This document shows positions 27,708 to 37,882 of a stretch of 64,000 bases of DNA, one piece after another. The translations under genes were made by a program, and so were the position numbers. Positions within the stretch are counted from its first letter, which is position 1. The number at the start of each line of letters is the position of its first letter. Below the pieces are notes generated by a model that did no database searches, had not been told where the DNA came from, and was given only the letters and a program-made list of their open reading frames with translations. The stretch is from Lachnospiraceae bacterium (GTDB lineage Bacteria > Bacillota > Clostridia > Lachnospirales > Lachnospiraceae), in assembly GCA_017615545.1 (NCBI GenBank), contig JAFZZY010000001.1, positions 1-64,000 of the forward strand, in the 5' to 3' direction.

Positions 27708-30700
27708 ATGAAGAAAGCGTTGGCCGCTTTATTGGTATTCGTTTTGTGTATGCTCCCGACGGTCGGAGGACAGACCGTTCAGGCTTACTCTTATGAAGAT
27801 TCGAACGCCGGAGATATCGTTTATTTCGGAAGTTATCCGCAGTCTCTGGTGGAAGACTCCGTCCTGATCGGGAACCTCGACAAAGTGAGTAAGACCTGGA
27901 TCTCGTATCCGTACTATGCGCACAACCCGTCCTGCCTTATGGACCGGGGAGGTTATAACGGTTCCAGCTCGAGCTACCGCGTGGCGGTGAGCGTGAAAGA
28001 TACCGGGATCATGCGGTTTTCGGACTTTTCCTATGGCGGGAAGAAATACCGTGCGGTCGAGATCCTCAAGCCGCTTTATCAGGACATTGCCGGTACTAAG
28101 GTAAATGACGAGTGGGTCCTTTCGGATGGCTTTCAGGCACCCAACGGTTTTGTTCGGAATAAGATCTACTATTTTGAGTATGAGCCGCTTCGCTGGATCA
28201 TCCTCGATCGGGAGAGCGGACTGCTTTTATGCGAGAGTGTGATCGACACACAGCCGTTCAATGCGACATATAACATCAACGTTTCATCCAGCCGCCCGGT
28301 GTGGAAGAGCGCGATCAACGATCAGTATACTGCTGACAACTACGGCTTTTCCACGATCCGTCATTGGCTGAATGGTTTTACCACCTTTGATACTGCCTAT
28401 TCGTCATTCAACTTTGTGAATACGGCGTTTAATCAGAATGAGAGAGATGAACTGATCACCAATTCCTATAAAATCGACTTGCGCGGCGGTTCCTACATAA
28501 CGGTCAATGACCGCGTGTTCCTGCTGAATGAGACGGACATCCGCAATTATGCAAGTCTTCTTACGCGTGCGAAGAGCACAGATTATGCCCAGTCGCAGGG
28601 AATACAGGCGCTGGCGGAAGGAAACGGGTCACCGTGGTATTCCTCCACATCGTTTGAACTCACGGATCCGGCGGACCAGTTCCGCCTCAAAACAGTATTT
28701 TCTCAGAGTTTGTCGACAGGAAATTACGGTTCGCTGACCTCCACGAAGACAGGTATACGTCCTGCGATCAAAGTGGATCTGAATGCCCCTGAGGTGAGAT
28801 CGATCCGGCTGTCCGCGGGGACGAACGATGCGGGAAAGCCTGTCCTTAGTTGGACATCGGTGAGCGGGGCGACCTCCTACGCTATATATCGTGCGCTGGA
28901 AGGCATTGACCCGAAAAAAGAGAGTGCCTGGGATACCTATCCGATCGCAAACGTGTCCTCGGCAACTACGACCTATACCGATACCTTGGCTCCCGCGGAG
29001 AAGACCCATTATTACCGAATCGTTGCTACGGTCTCCGGAGGGGAGATCGTATCGGATCATGCCCAGGCCGTTTGTACACTGCCGGCGCCGAATATCTATA
29101 AAGTCGGTCAGAACCTGACTACGGGTAATACCACGTTCACGTGGAAATTCGAGGGAACTGCTTCCGGGTTTGCTATCATGAGGAAACTCGACGACGACAG
29201 CTCATCGTGGAGGCAAATAGGTTCTGTCGACGGAGACGGATACACATATACAGATCTGTATACGAGCGCGGGCAACTCCTACTGTTATAAGATCATGGCG
29301 ATGTCCGGAAAGGGCTCAACATATAATTCAGGCTACTCAAATACGCAGACCATAAGGGGCATATTGCCCAAGCCGTCGGAAGTGAAGGTAGAACCGAACG
29401 AAGCGGGAGTGCCGGTCGTTTCCTGGAAAAGAGATTATAATGCATGCGCATACCGATTGATGTATAAGGCAACGGATGAAACGCAGTGGAAAGAAATATA
29501 TCTGTCTTGGGATACGATGAACCAGTATTACACCGACCGTGGGGAAATCGAGCTCGTCGGGGCCGTTTACGGAAAGAAGTATGAATATCGGTTGCAGGCC
29601 ATCTGGGCGATAGATAGTGAAATATCGTATGACTCCGGCTGGACCAGCGGAACTGCTGAATGCGCTCAGTCTTTGAAGATCACGAAGCAGCCGGCCAATG
29701 TAAGAGTGGCGGTCGGCGATACCGCTCAGTTTACGGTAGTAGCAACAGGCGCGGGAACGCTCAGTTATCAGTGGCAGTCCCGCAAGGATGATAAGAGCTC
29801 ATGGGCGAACTCGGGGCAGCCGGGTGCGAAGACGGCGACGCTGAAAGTGGCAACGACCGCCGGCCTGCATGGTTGGCAGTTCCGTTGTATCGTTTCGGAT
29901 AAAAACGGCCGGACGGCGACCTCCGTTGCTGCGGTCTTGAAACTTTACCCGAAGATCACGACGCAGCCGCAGAATACGAGAGTACAGGTAGGCGACACTG
30001 CGAAATTTACCATAGTTGCGACGGGTAAGGCACCGCTGTCTTACCAGTGGCAGTCGAGAAAAGACGCATCTTCCGCGTGGTCGAATTCCGGCCAGCCGGG
30101 TGCGAAGACGGCGACGCTGAATGTAACCGCAACGGCCGGCCTGAATGGCTGGCAGTTCCGCTGCGTCGTTACGGACGGCAACGGCCAGAGCTGGGGCTCG
30201 GGTCCTGCGACTTTGCGGGTGGCACCGAAGTTTACTACACAGCCGAAGAGCACGTATGCGGCACCGGGAACGGAGACGACGTTTACGGTAGCGGCAACCG
30301 GTAAGGCGACGCTGAAATACCAGTGGCAGTCGAGAAAGAATGCTTCGGCGGAATGGGCGAACTCCGGCCTCCCGGGAGCGAAGACAGCGACGCTTAAGGT
30401 AACGGCGACGGCCGGCCTGAACGGCTGGCAGTTCCGTTGTGTTGTAACGGATGGCAACGGCGAGACTTGGGGCTCCGCTGCGGCAACGCTGTTTACCAAG
30501 CTGGGGATCCTCAAACAGCCGGCCAATGCGACCGCTTCGGCGGGCTCTACGGCGAAATTCACCGTAGAGGCATATGGTAAGGCGCCGCTGAAGTATCAGT
30601 GGCAATCGAGAAAGAATTCTTCTTCCGAGTGGTCGAATTCGGGCCAGCCGGGAGCGAAGACGGCAACACTTCAGGTGAGCACGACCGCAGGCTTGAACGG

Positions 30701-30779
30701 CTGGCAGTTCCGCTGCATCGTTACAGATGGAGCTGGAAATACACTGCCGTCGGCCGGGGCGACATTGACCGTGAAGTAA
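27708..30779 (+). CDS. Secreted DUF6273 / FN3 / Ig-like repeat protein (array member 3)
   Basis: The protein has 1023 residues. A signal peptide (about 1-26, ending TVQA) is followed by DUF6273 (IVYFGSYPQSLVED, FEYEPLRWIILDRESGLLL, TIRHWLNG, GIRPAIKVDLN), FN3-like modules (about 360-650) and four canonical Ig-like repeats. It lacks the divergent Ig domain of members 1 and 2: the canonical repeats begin right after the last FN3-like module (KITKQPANVRVAVGD). It starts 26 nt after member 2. Confidence 0.85.
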   Translation: MKKALAALLVFVLCMLPTVGGQTVQAYSYEDSNAGDIVYFGSYPQSLVEDSVLIGNLDKVSKTWISYPYYAHNPSCLMDRGGYNGSSSSYRVAVSVKDTGIMRFSDFSYGGKKYRAVEILKPLYQDIAGTKVNDEWVLSDGFQAPNGFVRNKIYYFEYEPLRWIILDRESGLLLCESVIDTQPFNATYNINVSSSRPVWKSAINDQYTADNYGFSTIRHWLNGFTTFDTAYSSFNFVNTAFNQNERDELITNSYKIDLRGGSYITVNDRVFLLNETDIRNYASLLTRAKSTDYAQSQGIQALAEGNGSPWYSSTSFELTDPADQFRLKTVFSQSLSTGNYGSLTSTKTGIRPAIKVDLNAPEVRSIRLSAGTNDAGKPVLSWTSVSGATSYAIYRALEGIDPKKESAWDTYPIANVSSATTTYTDTLAPAEKTHYYRIVATVSGGEIVSDHAQAVCTLPAPNIYKVGQNLTTGNTTFTWKFEGTASGFAIMRKLDDDSSSWRQIGSVDGDGYTYTDLYTSAGNSYCYKIMAMSGKGSTYNSGYSNTQTIRGILPKPSEVKVEPNEAGVPVVSWKRDYNACAYRLMYKATDETQWKEIYLSWDTMNQYYTDRGEIELVGAVYGKKYEYRLQAIWAIDSEISYDSGWTSGTAECAQSLKITKQPANVRVAVGDTAQFTVVATGAGTLSYQWQSRKDDKSSWANSGQPGAKTATLKVATTAGLHGWQFRCIVSDKNGRTATSVAAVLKLYPKITTQPQNTRVQVGDTAKFTIVATGKAPLSYQWQSRKDASSAWSNSGQPGAKTATLNVTATAGLNGWQFRCVVTDGNGQSWGSGPATLRVAPKFTTQPKSTYAAPGTETTFTVAATGKATLKYQWQSRKNASAEWANSGLPGAKTATLKVTATAGLNGWQFRCVVTDGNGETWGSAAATLFTKLGILKQPANATASAGSTAKFTVEAYGKAPLKYQWQSRKNSSSEWSNSGQPGAKTATLQVSTTAGLNGWQFRCIVTDGAGNTLPSAGATLTVK

Positions 30780-30827
30780 GATAGATGAACGTGTAGATAA
30801 TCAAAAGAAAGTGAGGCAGGGTTAGGT

Positions 30828-33800
30828 ATGAGAAAACGAAATCCGGGTAGGAGATTGCTGGCGGCTCTTATGTCGGCAGCCATGACAGTGACCATGCTTC
30901 CGTTCGTCGGAAGCGTTTGCGCCGAGAAGACGGAAGCGGCTCCTCTGGCGTATAAGACGGTAGCAGGGCTTAGCACATCGGCGATCAAATCCCCGCAGGC
31001 GGGGACTACAAACGGCGCGTGGACCGGCAGTTACGTTTGGTATGGAAAATACAAAGGAGAACCGGTGAAGTACCGTGTCTTAGATCCGTCAACAAATCTG
31101 TACAGCACGAATGGCTCGTACAGCATGCTTCTCGATTGCGACAGTGTGTTGTACAAGGCTGCCTTTGACGCTGACGCGGTAAATGCGAATTCGTCGAACC
31201 CGAATACATGGTTGGGCAGTGATCTGAGGCTCGATCTGAACGGAAACGACTTTCTGTTTAAGTCCGGAGTATTTACGGAGCAGGAGAGGAATGCGATCAT
31301 GGTCAGCAAGATCGCGTCTCATTCCTTAGTTCAGGGGACCTCTGCCTGGAATGTTTCATCCTGGACGAAAGGCATCTTTAAGAATTATGTACCTATAACT
31401 TCGGAACGGATCTTCCTGCTGGATGCGGAGGATGCATCCAACAGTTATTACGGATATAATTATTCGGATGCTGCAATGACCGGCAGACTGAAGAAATATA
31501 ATGGCGTCACTGCGGATTATTGGCTACGATCCGCTTCTGCTAATAGTGAGAAAAATGTCGCCATTATTCGTAATTCCGATGGTGCAATCTCAAGCGCTAA
31601 TGTTACATCGAGCAGCGTCGGTGTGAGCCCGGCCATGAATATCGATAACAAGTCCGTCCTGTTTTCATCGGTCGTTTCCGGTGAGGCGGGCCAGGACAAT
31701 GCCGAGTACAGGCTGACCATAATCGACCCGAATATGTTCGCAAGTCTGCAGCCCGGTACATCCTTAACGGTCGGCAGTTCGAATGTCATCTATGTCCCGT
31801 ACATCCTGTCGGGGGCCAATGCATCTATGGCAACACGGATCACCGTTATGGTCCTGGATAAAGAGTACAAGCCGGGAAACACCAACAAAGCGAATATCCT
31901 GCACTATGAGTGGACGACACCGGGAACCTTCTCCAGTGCCGTTGCTTTCCGCGGGATCAATTCGTTCGTGCTCCCGTCCAACCTGGACATTCGTGACTGG
32001 GGAACGAACTATCATGTGTACCTGATGGCCGAAGATATCAATGAACTCTACGAATCGGATTACTCAAGCGAACCGGAAGAGTTGCCGGCGCCTAAGACGG
32101 CCGCTGGCGTCAGCACGAATATGATCATAGGACCGGTGATCGGTAGCGAGGATAATGCTTGGCGCGGAAGTTATGTTTGGTACGGAAAATACGAAGGAGA
32201 TCCCGTGAGGTATCGTGTACTAGCACCGAACACCGACAAATACGGAAGTTCCACGATGCTTCTCGACTGCGATTACATCCTGTATTACGCGCCTTTTGAT
32301 AAAGACGGCAAACCGAATGCCGGCGCGACGAAGCAGAACCAGTGGGCTTACAGCGACATGAAAGCCGGGCTGAATGGCTCCGCGTTCCTGACCCGTTCGA
32401 GCGGTTTTACGACGATCGAGAGAAATCTGATCACTTCCAGCAAGAGCGCCGGACATACGCTTACGGTAGGAACCGGTCCCGGACATGTTTCGTCCTGGAC
32501 GAAGAGCACGTTCGAAAATTATACTGCATTGACCGGGGAAAAGATCTTCCTGCTGGACAGCGAGGATGTATCAAACACCATGTACGGATATCATTTCTGT
32601 GAGGATTCTGTCCTGAGCCGGACGAAGATCGAACTGCCGCAGACCCCGCAGGATGATAAGTTGGCTTCGTGGTGGCTGCGTTCCGATTATGCTCATTACG
32701 ATACGAACGCCGGCTACATTTATGAAGCAAGCGCGATCGAGTATACCGATGTCATTGGTACCGATATCGGCGTCAGCCCCGCATTTAACGTGGATCGTTC
32801 GATGGTCGTGCTCTCCTCTCTGGTATCCGGAAAGCAAGGTTTTCCGGGAGCCAATTATAAACTGACACTGCAGGACAACAATATCACACTGGGCATGCAG
32901 CCGAATAAGATGCTCTCGCTGTTCGGATCGGAAGGAGCTTATGGTATTCAGATACCCTTTACTCTGTCCGGAACGAATGCTTCAAAAGTGACAAACATTT
33001 CCGTATTGATCCTGGATAAGGAATACAAACCCGGAAATACAAATAATGCGAAAGTATTGCTGTACCGGGATGCATACTACGGAGGCGCAGACGGTATACC
33101 TGCTTCGGATTATGCTACGGTCCACCTCCCGGCAGATCTGTCTTTGGGAGGCATTAATAAGAACTATTTCGTATATCTTCTCGCTGAAGATATAAATGGA
33201 ATACATGAAAGCGATTATACGAGCGAACCTATGAGAGTTCCGAGTCCCGGTAATATTCCGCCGGTGATCACTTCACAGCCGCAGGACGTGCGTACGACCG
33301 CCGGTACTATTGCGGATTTCACCGTAGTAGCTACGGGCTCCGCTCCTATGAGTTATCAGTGGCAGTCCCGTAAGGACGCCTACAGTGCATGGACGAATTC
33401 CGGCCAGCCGGGCGCGAAGTCGGCGACATTACATGTAACAACGACACAGGGCCTGCACAGATGGCAGTTCCGTTGCATCGTAACCGATGTGAACGGCGCC
33501 TCGACACCTTCTCTGCCTGCTACGCTGAGGATCATTCCGAAGATCACGAAACAGCCGCAAAATACACGTGTACAGGTAGGGGATACGGCATATTTTACCG
33601 TTGCCGCGACAGGTAAGGCTCCGCTGAAATATCAGTGGCAGTCACGTCCGGACGCGTTGCACGAGTGGACGAATTCCGGCATGCCCGGGGCGAAGACCGC
33701 GACCCTGGAGGTGACCGCGACGATCGGCCTGCATGGTTGGCAGTTCCGTTGTGTGGTAACGGATGGAAACGGCGAGAGCTGGGGCTCGGGTTACGCTACA

Positions 33801-34367
33801 CTTAGAGTAGCCCCGAAGTTTACCAAACAGCCGAAGAGCGTTTTTGCGGCGCCCGGAACCGAAGCGGTATTTTCGGTGGCGGCGATCGGAAAAGCGACGC
33901 TCAAATACCAGTGGCAGTCTCGTAAGGATTCGAACAGCACATGGTCGAATTCCGGCATGCCCGGGGCGAAGACGGCGACCCTTAGGGTGCCGGCGACCTT
34001 AGGACTCAATGGCTGGCAGTTCCGTTGTGTAGTAACGGATGGAAACGGTGAGAGTTGGGGATCCTCTCCGGCGACGCTGTTTACCAAACTGGGTATCCTC
34101 AAACACCCGCAGAGCACGACCGTTTCAGCCGGAAGCATGGCGACATTCACCATAGAGGCGTACGGTAAAGAGCCGCTTACTTATCAATGGCAGTCGCGTA
34201 AGGATTCCAACAGCGCGTGGTCGAATTCCGCTCAGCAGGGCGCGAAGAGCACGGCGCTGTCGGTAAAAGCGACGGCCGGTTTAAACGGCTGGCAGTTCCG
34301 CTGCATCGTAAAGGATGCCGACGGAAACACGGTGGTGTCGAAAGTAGCGATATTGACAGTGAAATGA
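30828..34367 (+). CDS. Secreted protein with two divergent DUF6273-like modules and Ig-like repeats (array member 4)
   Basis: The protein has 1179 residues, the longest of the array. A signal peptide (about 1-32) is followed by a duplicated unit. Each copy has a DUF6273-like domain (GSYVWYGKYKGEPVKYRVL, MLLDCDSVLYKAAFD, DYWLRSASAN, GVSPAMNID) plus a beta-rich domain of about 130 residues (EYRLTIIDPN, ITVMVLDKEYKPGNTN, YHVYLMAEDIN). Four canonical Ig-like repeats follow; the second has SRPDALHEW in place of SRKD. The internal duplication (about 45-420 versus 425-810) is plain from matching KEYKPGNTN blocks. No anchor. Confidence 0.83.
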   Translation: MRKRNPGRRLLAALMSAAMTVTMLPFVGSVCAEKTEAAPLAYKTVAGLSTSAIKSPQAGTTNGAWTGSYVWYGKYKGEPVKYRVLDPSTNLYSTNGSYSMLLDCDSVLYKAAFDADAVNANSSNPNTWLGSDLRLDLNGNDFLFKSGVFTEQERNAIMVSKIASHSLVQGTSAWNVSSWTKGIFKNYVPITSERIFLLDAEDASNSYYGYNYSDAAMTGRLKKYNGVTADYWLRSASANSEKNVAIIRNSDGAISSANVTSSSVGVSPAMNIDNKSVLFSSVVSGEAGQDNAEYRLTIIDPNMFASLQPGTSLTVGSSNVIYVPYILSGANASMATRITVMVLDKEYKPGNTNKANILHYEWTTPGTFSSAVAFRGINSFVLPSNLDIRDWGTNYHVYLMAEDINELYESDYSSEPEELPAPKTAAGVSTNMIIGPVIGSEDNAWRGSYVWYGKYEGDPVRYRVLAPNTDKYGSSTMLLDCDYILYYAPFDKDGKPNAGATKQNQWAYSDMKAGLNGSAFLTRSSGFTTIERNLITSSKSAGHTLTVGTGPGHVSSWTKSTFENYTALTGEKIFLLDSEDVSNTMYGYHFCEDSVLSRTKIELPQTPQDDKLASWWLRSDYAHYDTNAGYIYEASAIEYTDVIGTDIGVSPAFNVDRSMVVLSSLVSGKQGFPGANYKLTLQDNNITLGMQPNKMLSLFGSEGAYGIQIPFTLSGTNASKVTNISVLILDKEYKPGNTNNAKVLLYRDAYYGGADGIPASDYATVHLPADLSLGGINKNYFVYLLAEDINGIHESDYTSEPMRVPSPGNIPPVITSQPQDVRTTAGTIADFTVVATGSAPMSYQWQSRKDAYSAWTNSGQPGAKSATLHVTTTQGLHRWQFRCIVTDVNGASTPSLPATLRIIPKITKQPQNTRVQVGDTAYFTVAATGKAPLKYQWQSRPDALHEWTNSGMPGAKTATLEVTATIGLHGWQFRCVVTDGNGESWGSGYATLRVAPKFTKQPKSVFAAPGTEAVFSVAAIGKATLKYQWQSRKDSNSTWSNSGMPGAKTATLRVPATLGLNGWQFRCVVTDGNGESWGSSPATLFTKLGILKHPQSTTVSAGSMATFTIEAYGKEPLTYQWQSRKDSNSAWSNSAQQGAKSTALSVKATAGLNGWQFRCIVKDADGNTVVSKVAILTVK

Positions 34368-34441
34368 TGAGTTCTACTTTTTGTATTCGTATATAGACGT
34401 GACTGGTTTTCTTTGATACTATATCTTTGTAAGACATATTC

Positions 34442-34474
34442 AGCCGGGAATCGGGGCGTTTTGGGATCCCGGCT
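34442..34474 (+). promoter_or_regulatory. Leader hairpin before array member 5
   Basis: AGCCGGGA (34442-34449) pairs with TCCCGGCT (34467-34474). It is followed by AAAGGAAAATC rather than a T-tract, so it is not a classical terminator. It lies 32 nt upstream of the ATG at 34507, in the only intergenic gap above 100 nt among array members 1-7, apart from that before member 1. A translation or stability element is possible. Confidence 0.45.
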
Positions 34475-34506
34475 AAAGGAAAATCAGTAAAATGGAGGGA
34501 AATGAA

Positions 34507-37500
34507 ATGTACAAAAGCATTACCAGACGAATTTTGGCGATCCTGATGGTTGCGGTTTTGATCACGGTCCTGCTTCCGATGGCAGGAGCTGCTAAGACCG
34601 TTTGGGCAGTCACTTACAATTCGGAGATCACACAGGGGAAGACGATCGTCTGTGTCGGCACAGATGGGATCAAGGCGCCTTCGGTGCCGGAACATGACAA
34701 CGACCGGTGGACAGGCAGTTATGTCTGGTTTGGAAAGTATAATGGCGATCCGGTGAGATATCGCGTGCTGGCGCCCAAGACCACGATCTATGGCTCTGCC
34801 ACGATGCTCCTGGATTGCGATACCGTTCTTTTTCCGGCTCCGTTTGACTCGGATGGCGTGGCAAATCTGAATGCAAATTATCCGAATGAATGGATGCACA
34901 GCGATCTTTGGGATATTTTGAACGGGATGGCATTTTTAGATGCCGGCGGATTTAACGCAAGAGAGCAAGAAGCGATCGCGAAGAGTTATATTGCACCCCA
35001 TGCACTGGTTGAGGGAACCGATCCCGGGTGTGTCTGCAGTTTTGTAGAAAATTTTTATAAGGACTATGTAGGACTTAACGGTGAGCAGATATTTCTTTTG
35101 GATGTAGAGGATGTTTCCAACCCTGCTTATGGCTATGCTACCAATCGCGGAAATGTGATCGGAAGAGACAAAGGAAGCATCTATCAATGGTGGTTGCGTT
35201 CTGCATCAGCTAACTATACTAAAAACGTTGGCTCCGTGGATAGTTATGGATGGATCGAAGAAACTCCTGTCACGAACGAGGAAGGAGTAAGCCCTGCATT
35301 TAACATCGCGCTGAATTCGGTCATTTTCACATCCCTGGTCTCCGGTACAGCCGGTCAGGATGATGCAGAATATAAGCTCACGATCCGGGACAAATATATG
35401 GTCATGAGTATGTCCGGAAGCGGTGTCGCATCCTACGATGGGAATGCGATCGCTATCCCCTACCATATCGGAGGGGCTTTGGGGTCGAGAGCCACACAGG
35501 TGTCGGTCCTGGTCCTGGATAAAGAATATACCGAGGGAAATGCAAACGGAGCTTCCGTTCTCTATTACGGCAATCTCCAGACAGGCGGAGTTCTCAATCA
35601 GGACGGAACGGGAACGTTTGTGCTTCCCTACACGCTTTCCGTAAGCGATTGGGGAAATGCTTACCATGTATATATTTTGTCAGAAGTGGTGAAAGGCAAA
35701 TACGAGACGGATCTGGCATCTAAGCCGCTGGAGATCGGAAAACCGGTACCGTCCGACCAGCCCATTATCCCGGAGCAGCCTGTCATCTCTTCGCAGCCGA
35801 AGAATACGAGTGTTGCATGTGGTAATACGGCGAAATTTACGGTCACTGCTTCCGGAAACGGAACGCTCAAATATCAGTGGCAGTCCCGCAAGAATGCAAA
35901 CAGCGCATGGACGAATTCCGGACAGACCGGAGCGAAGACCGCAACCCTTTCGGTGAATACGAAAGAGAGCCTGAATGGCTGGCAGTTCCGCTGCATCGTT
36001 ACGGATTCATTGGGCGAGACCGCATCGACGCCGGCGACTCTGTCGATCCTGCCGAAGATCACAACGCAGCCCGCAAATGTTACGGCGAACCCGGGTGACA
36101 CGGTCACCTTCCGGGTCAATGTTACCGGAGTGTCGCCATTTAAATACCAATGGCAGTCGCGTAAGGACGCGAACAGCACGTGGTCGAATTCCGGCCAGAC
36201 AGGAGCGAAGACTCTGAAACTGGAGGTCAATACGACCGCCGGCCTGCATGGCTGGCAGTTCCGTTGCGTTATAACGGATGCCAAAGGAAATACAGTGAAT
36301 TCAAACCCGGCTACATTAAAACTTGTTCCCAAGATCACAACGCAACCGAAGGATGCTTTTGCGAATCCGGGAACCAAAGCGACGTTTACGGTGGCGGCTA
36401 CAGGTAAGGCAAACCTCTCGTACCAGTGGCAGTCCCGTAAGGATTCTTCTTCCGAGTGGTCGAACTCCGGTCAGACGGGAGCGAAGACCGCAAAACTTCA
36501 GGTGAATGCGACGGCTGGTCTGAACGGCTGGCAGTTCCGCTGCGTCGTGACAGACGGAAATGGTCAGAAGTCGGCTTCGCAGGCTGCTACCTTGAAGACA
36601 AAACTCACGATCACGTATCAACCGAAAAGTATTTCCGTTGCCGCTGGACAGGTAGCAAGATTCACTACTTTAGCAGTCGGCACGGGTCGAAAGTACCAGT
36701 GGCAGTCTCGCAAGGATGCCAACAGTGCCTGGACGAACTCCGGCCAGACCGGAGCGAAGGCGGCGACCCTCGAGGTAAACACGACGGCCGGCCTCCATAA
36801 CTGGCAGTTCCGTTGCATCGTAACGGATGACCAGGGAAGTACGGTCATCTCCAATACGGCCACGCTTACCATTATCCCTAAGATCACCACGCAGCCGAGA
36901 ACGAATGTGGCTCCTGCAGGAACGACCGCGAAGTTTACGATCGCTGCGACCGGCAAAGGAACGCTGAAATACCAGTGGCAGTCCCGCAAGGATGCCAACA
37001 GCAACTGGTCGAATTCCGGTCAGACGGGAGCGAAGACAACTACGCTCTCGGTGGCAACGACCAACGGCCTGGATGGCTGGCAGTTCCGCTGCATCGTTAC
37101 GGATGCGAACGGCTCTTCCGTGGAATCCGATATCGTGCACCTGAGCATCATTGATCTCCCGATCATTTCGGAGTATTTCCCGTGTGATGAATTCCGTGAG
37201 TACGTTTCGTATCATTTTGATACGGATAAAAACGGATCGTTGAGCCGGGAAGAGATCGCTTCCGTTACCGAGATCCGATATTACGGTTATTCCGGTCTGG
37301 ACTCGGTTACGTCGTTGAAAGGGATAGAGTTTTTCACGTCGTTGGAGCGACTGACTTTAGATGATTTTTCGCTGCTTACATCGCTGGATCTGAGTAAAAA
37401 TCAAGCACTGACAAGTTTATCCATTTCCGATACTGCTTTGAAATCGCTGATCCTGGGAAACAACCCGAAACTGACATACATTTACTGCAGCCGGAATCAA

Positions 37501-37809
37501 TTGACCACACTGGATGTTTCGGGATTGGCGAATTTGAAAACGATCTATTGCTCAAACAATTCTCTTACGAAGTTGAATGTAAGCAAGAATAAGGAATTGG
37601 AGAATCTGTTTTGCTCTGGTAACTCTCTATCGACGTTGGATGTCAGCAATAATACGAAGCTCCGTTGGTTGGATGTCTCAGGCAATACTCTTACCAAGAT
37701 CGATGTGACTAAGTGCACGTCGCTGTATGCACTGTTCTGTAATAAAGATGTTTCGATCATCGGCGCCGGAAGCGAAGTTAAGATCAATGATTATAGTCTG
37801 TACGTATAA
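34507..37809 (+). CDS. Secreted DUF6273-like / Ig-like / EF-hand / LRR protein (array member 5)
   Basis: The protein has 1100 residues. It has a signal peptide ending near TVWA, one divergent DUF6273-like domain (GSYVWFGKYNGDPVRYRVL, YQWWLRSASANY, GVSPAFNIA), a beta domain with VLVLDKEYTEGNANG and five canonical Ig-like repeats. A tail follows: one EF-hand loop (DTDKNGSLSREE, positions 1, 3, 5 and 12 acidic or Asn) and about eight leucine-rich repeats of the bacterial type (LDVSGLANLKTIYCSNNSL). ATG 34507 is preferred to 34492, because GGAGGG lies between the two. The EF-hand/LRR tail recurs in member 9. Confidence 0.85.
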   Translation: MYKSITRRILAILMVAVLITVLLPMAGAAKTVWAVTYNSEITQGKTIVCVGTDGIKAPSVPEHDNDRWTGSYVWFGKYNGDPVRYRVLAPKTTIYGSATMLLDCDTVLFPAPFDSDGVANLNANYPNEWMHSDLWDILNGMAFLDAGGFNAREQEAIAKSYIAPHALVEGTDPGCVCSFVENFYKDYVGLNGEQIFLLDVEDVSNPAYGYATNRGNVIGRDKGSIYQWWLRSASANYTKNVGSVDSYGWIEETPVTNEEGVSPAFNIALNSVIFTSLVSGTAGQDDAEYKLTIRDKYMVMSMSGSGVASYDGNAIAIPYHIGGALGSRATQVSVLVLDKEYTEGNANGASVLYYGNLQTGGVLNQDGTGTFVLPYTLSVSDWGNAYHVYILSEVVKGKYETDLASKPLEIGKPVPSDQPIIPEQPVISSQPKNTSVACGNTAKFTVTASGNGTLKYQWQSRKNANSAWTNSGQTGAKTATLSVNTKESLNGWQFRCIVTDSLGETASTPATLSILPKITTQPANVTANPGDTVTFRVNVTGVSPFKYQWQSRKDANSTWSNSGQTGAKTLKLEVNTTAGLHGWQFRCVITDAKGNTVNSNPATLKLVPKITTQPKDAFANPGTKATFTVAATGKANLSYQWQSRKDSSSEWSNSGQTGAKTAKLQVNATAGLNGWQFRCVVTDGNGQKSASQAATLKTKLTITYQPKSISVAAGQVARFTTLAVGTGRKYQWQSRKDANSAWTNSGQTGAKAATLEVNTTAGLHNWQFRCIVTDDQGSTVISNTATLTIIPKITTQPRTNVAPAGTTAKFTIAATGKGTLKYQWQSRKDANSNWSNSGQTGAKTTTLSVATTNGLDGWQFRCIVTDANGSSVESDIVHLSIIDLPIISEYFPCDEFREYVSYHFDTDKNGSLSREEIASVTEIRYYGYSGLDSVTSLKGIEFFTSLERLTLDDFSLLTSLDLSKNQALTSLSISDTALKSLILGNNPKLTYIYCSRNQLTTLDVSGLANLKTIYCSNNSLTKLNVSKNKELENLFCSGNSLSTLDVSNNTKLRWLDVSGNTLTKIDVTKCTSLYALFCNKDVSIIGAGSEVKINDYSLYV

Positions 37810-37882
37810 GTTTGCAATCCGATGACAGACGTATGATCCTGTGGATGCTCACAGATCCCAAACAGGAAAGGATGATAGAAAC

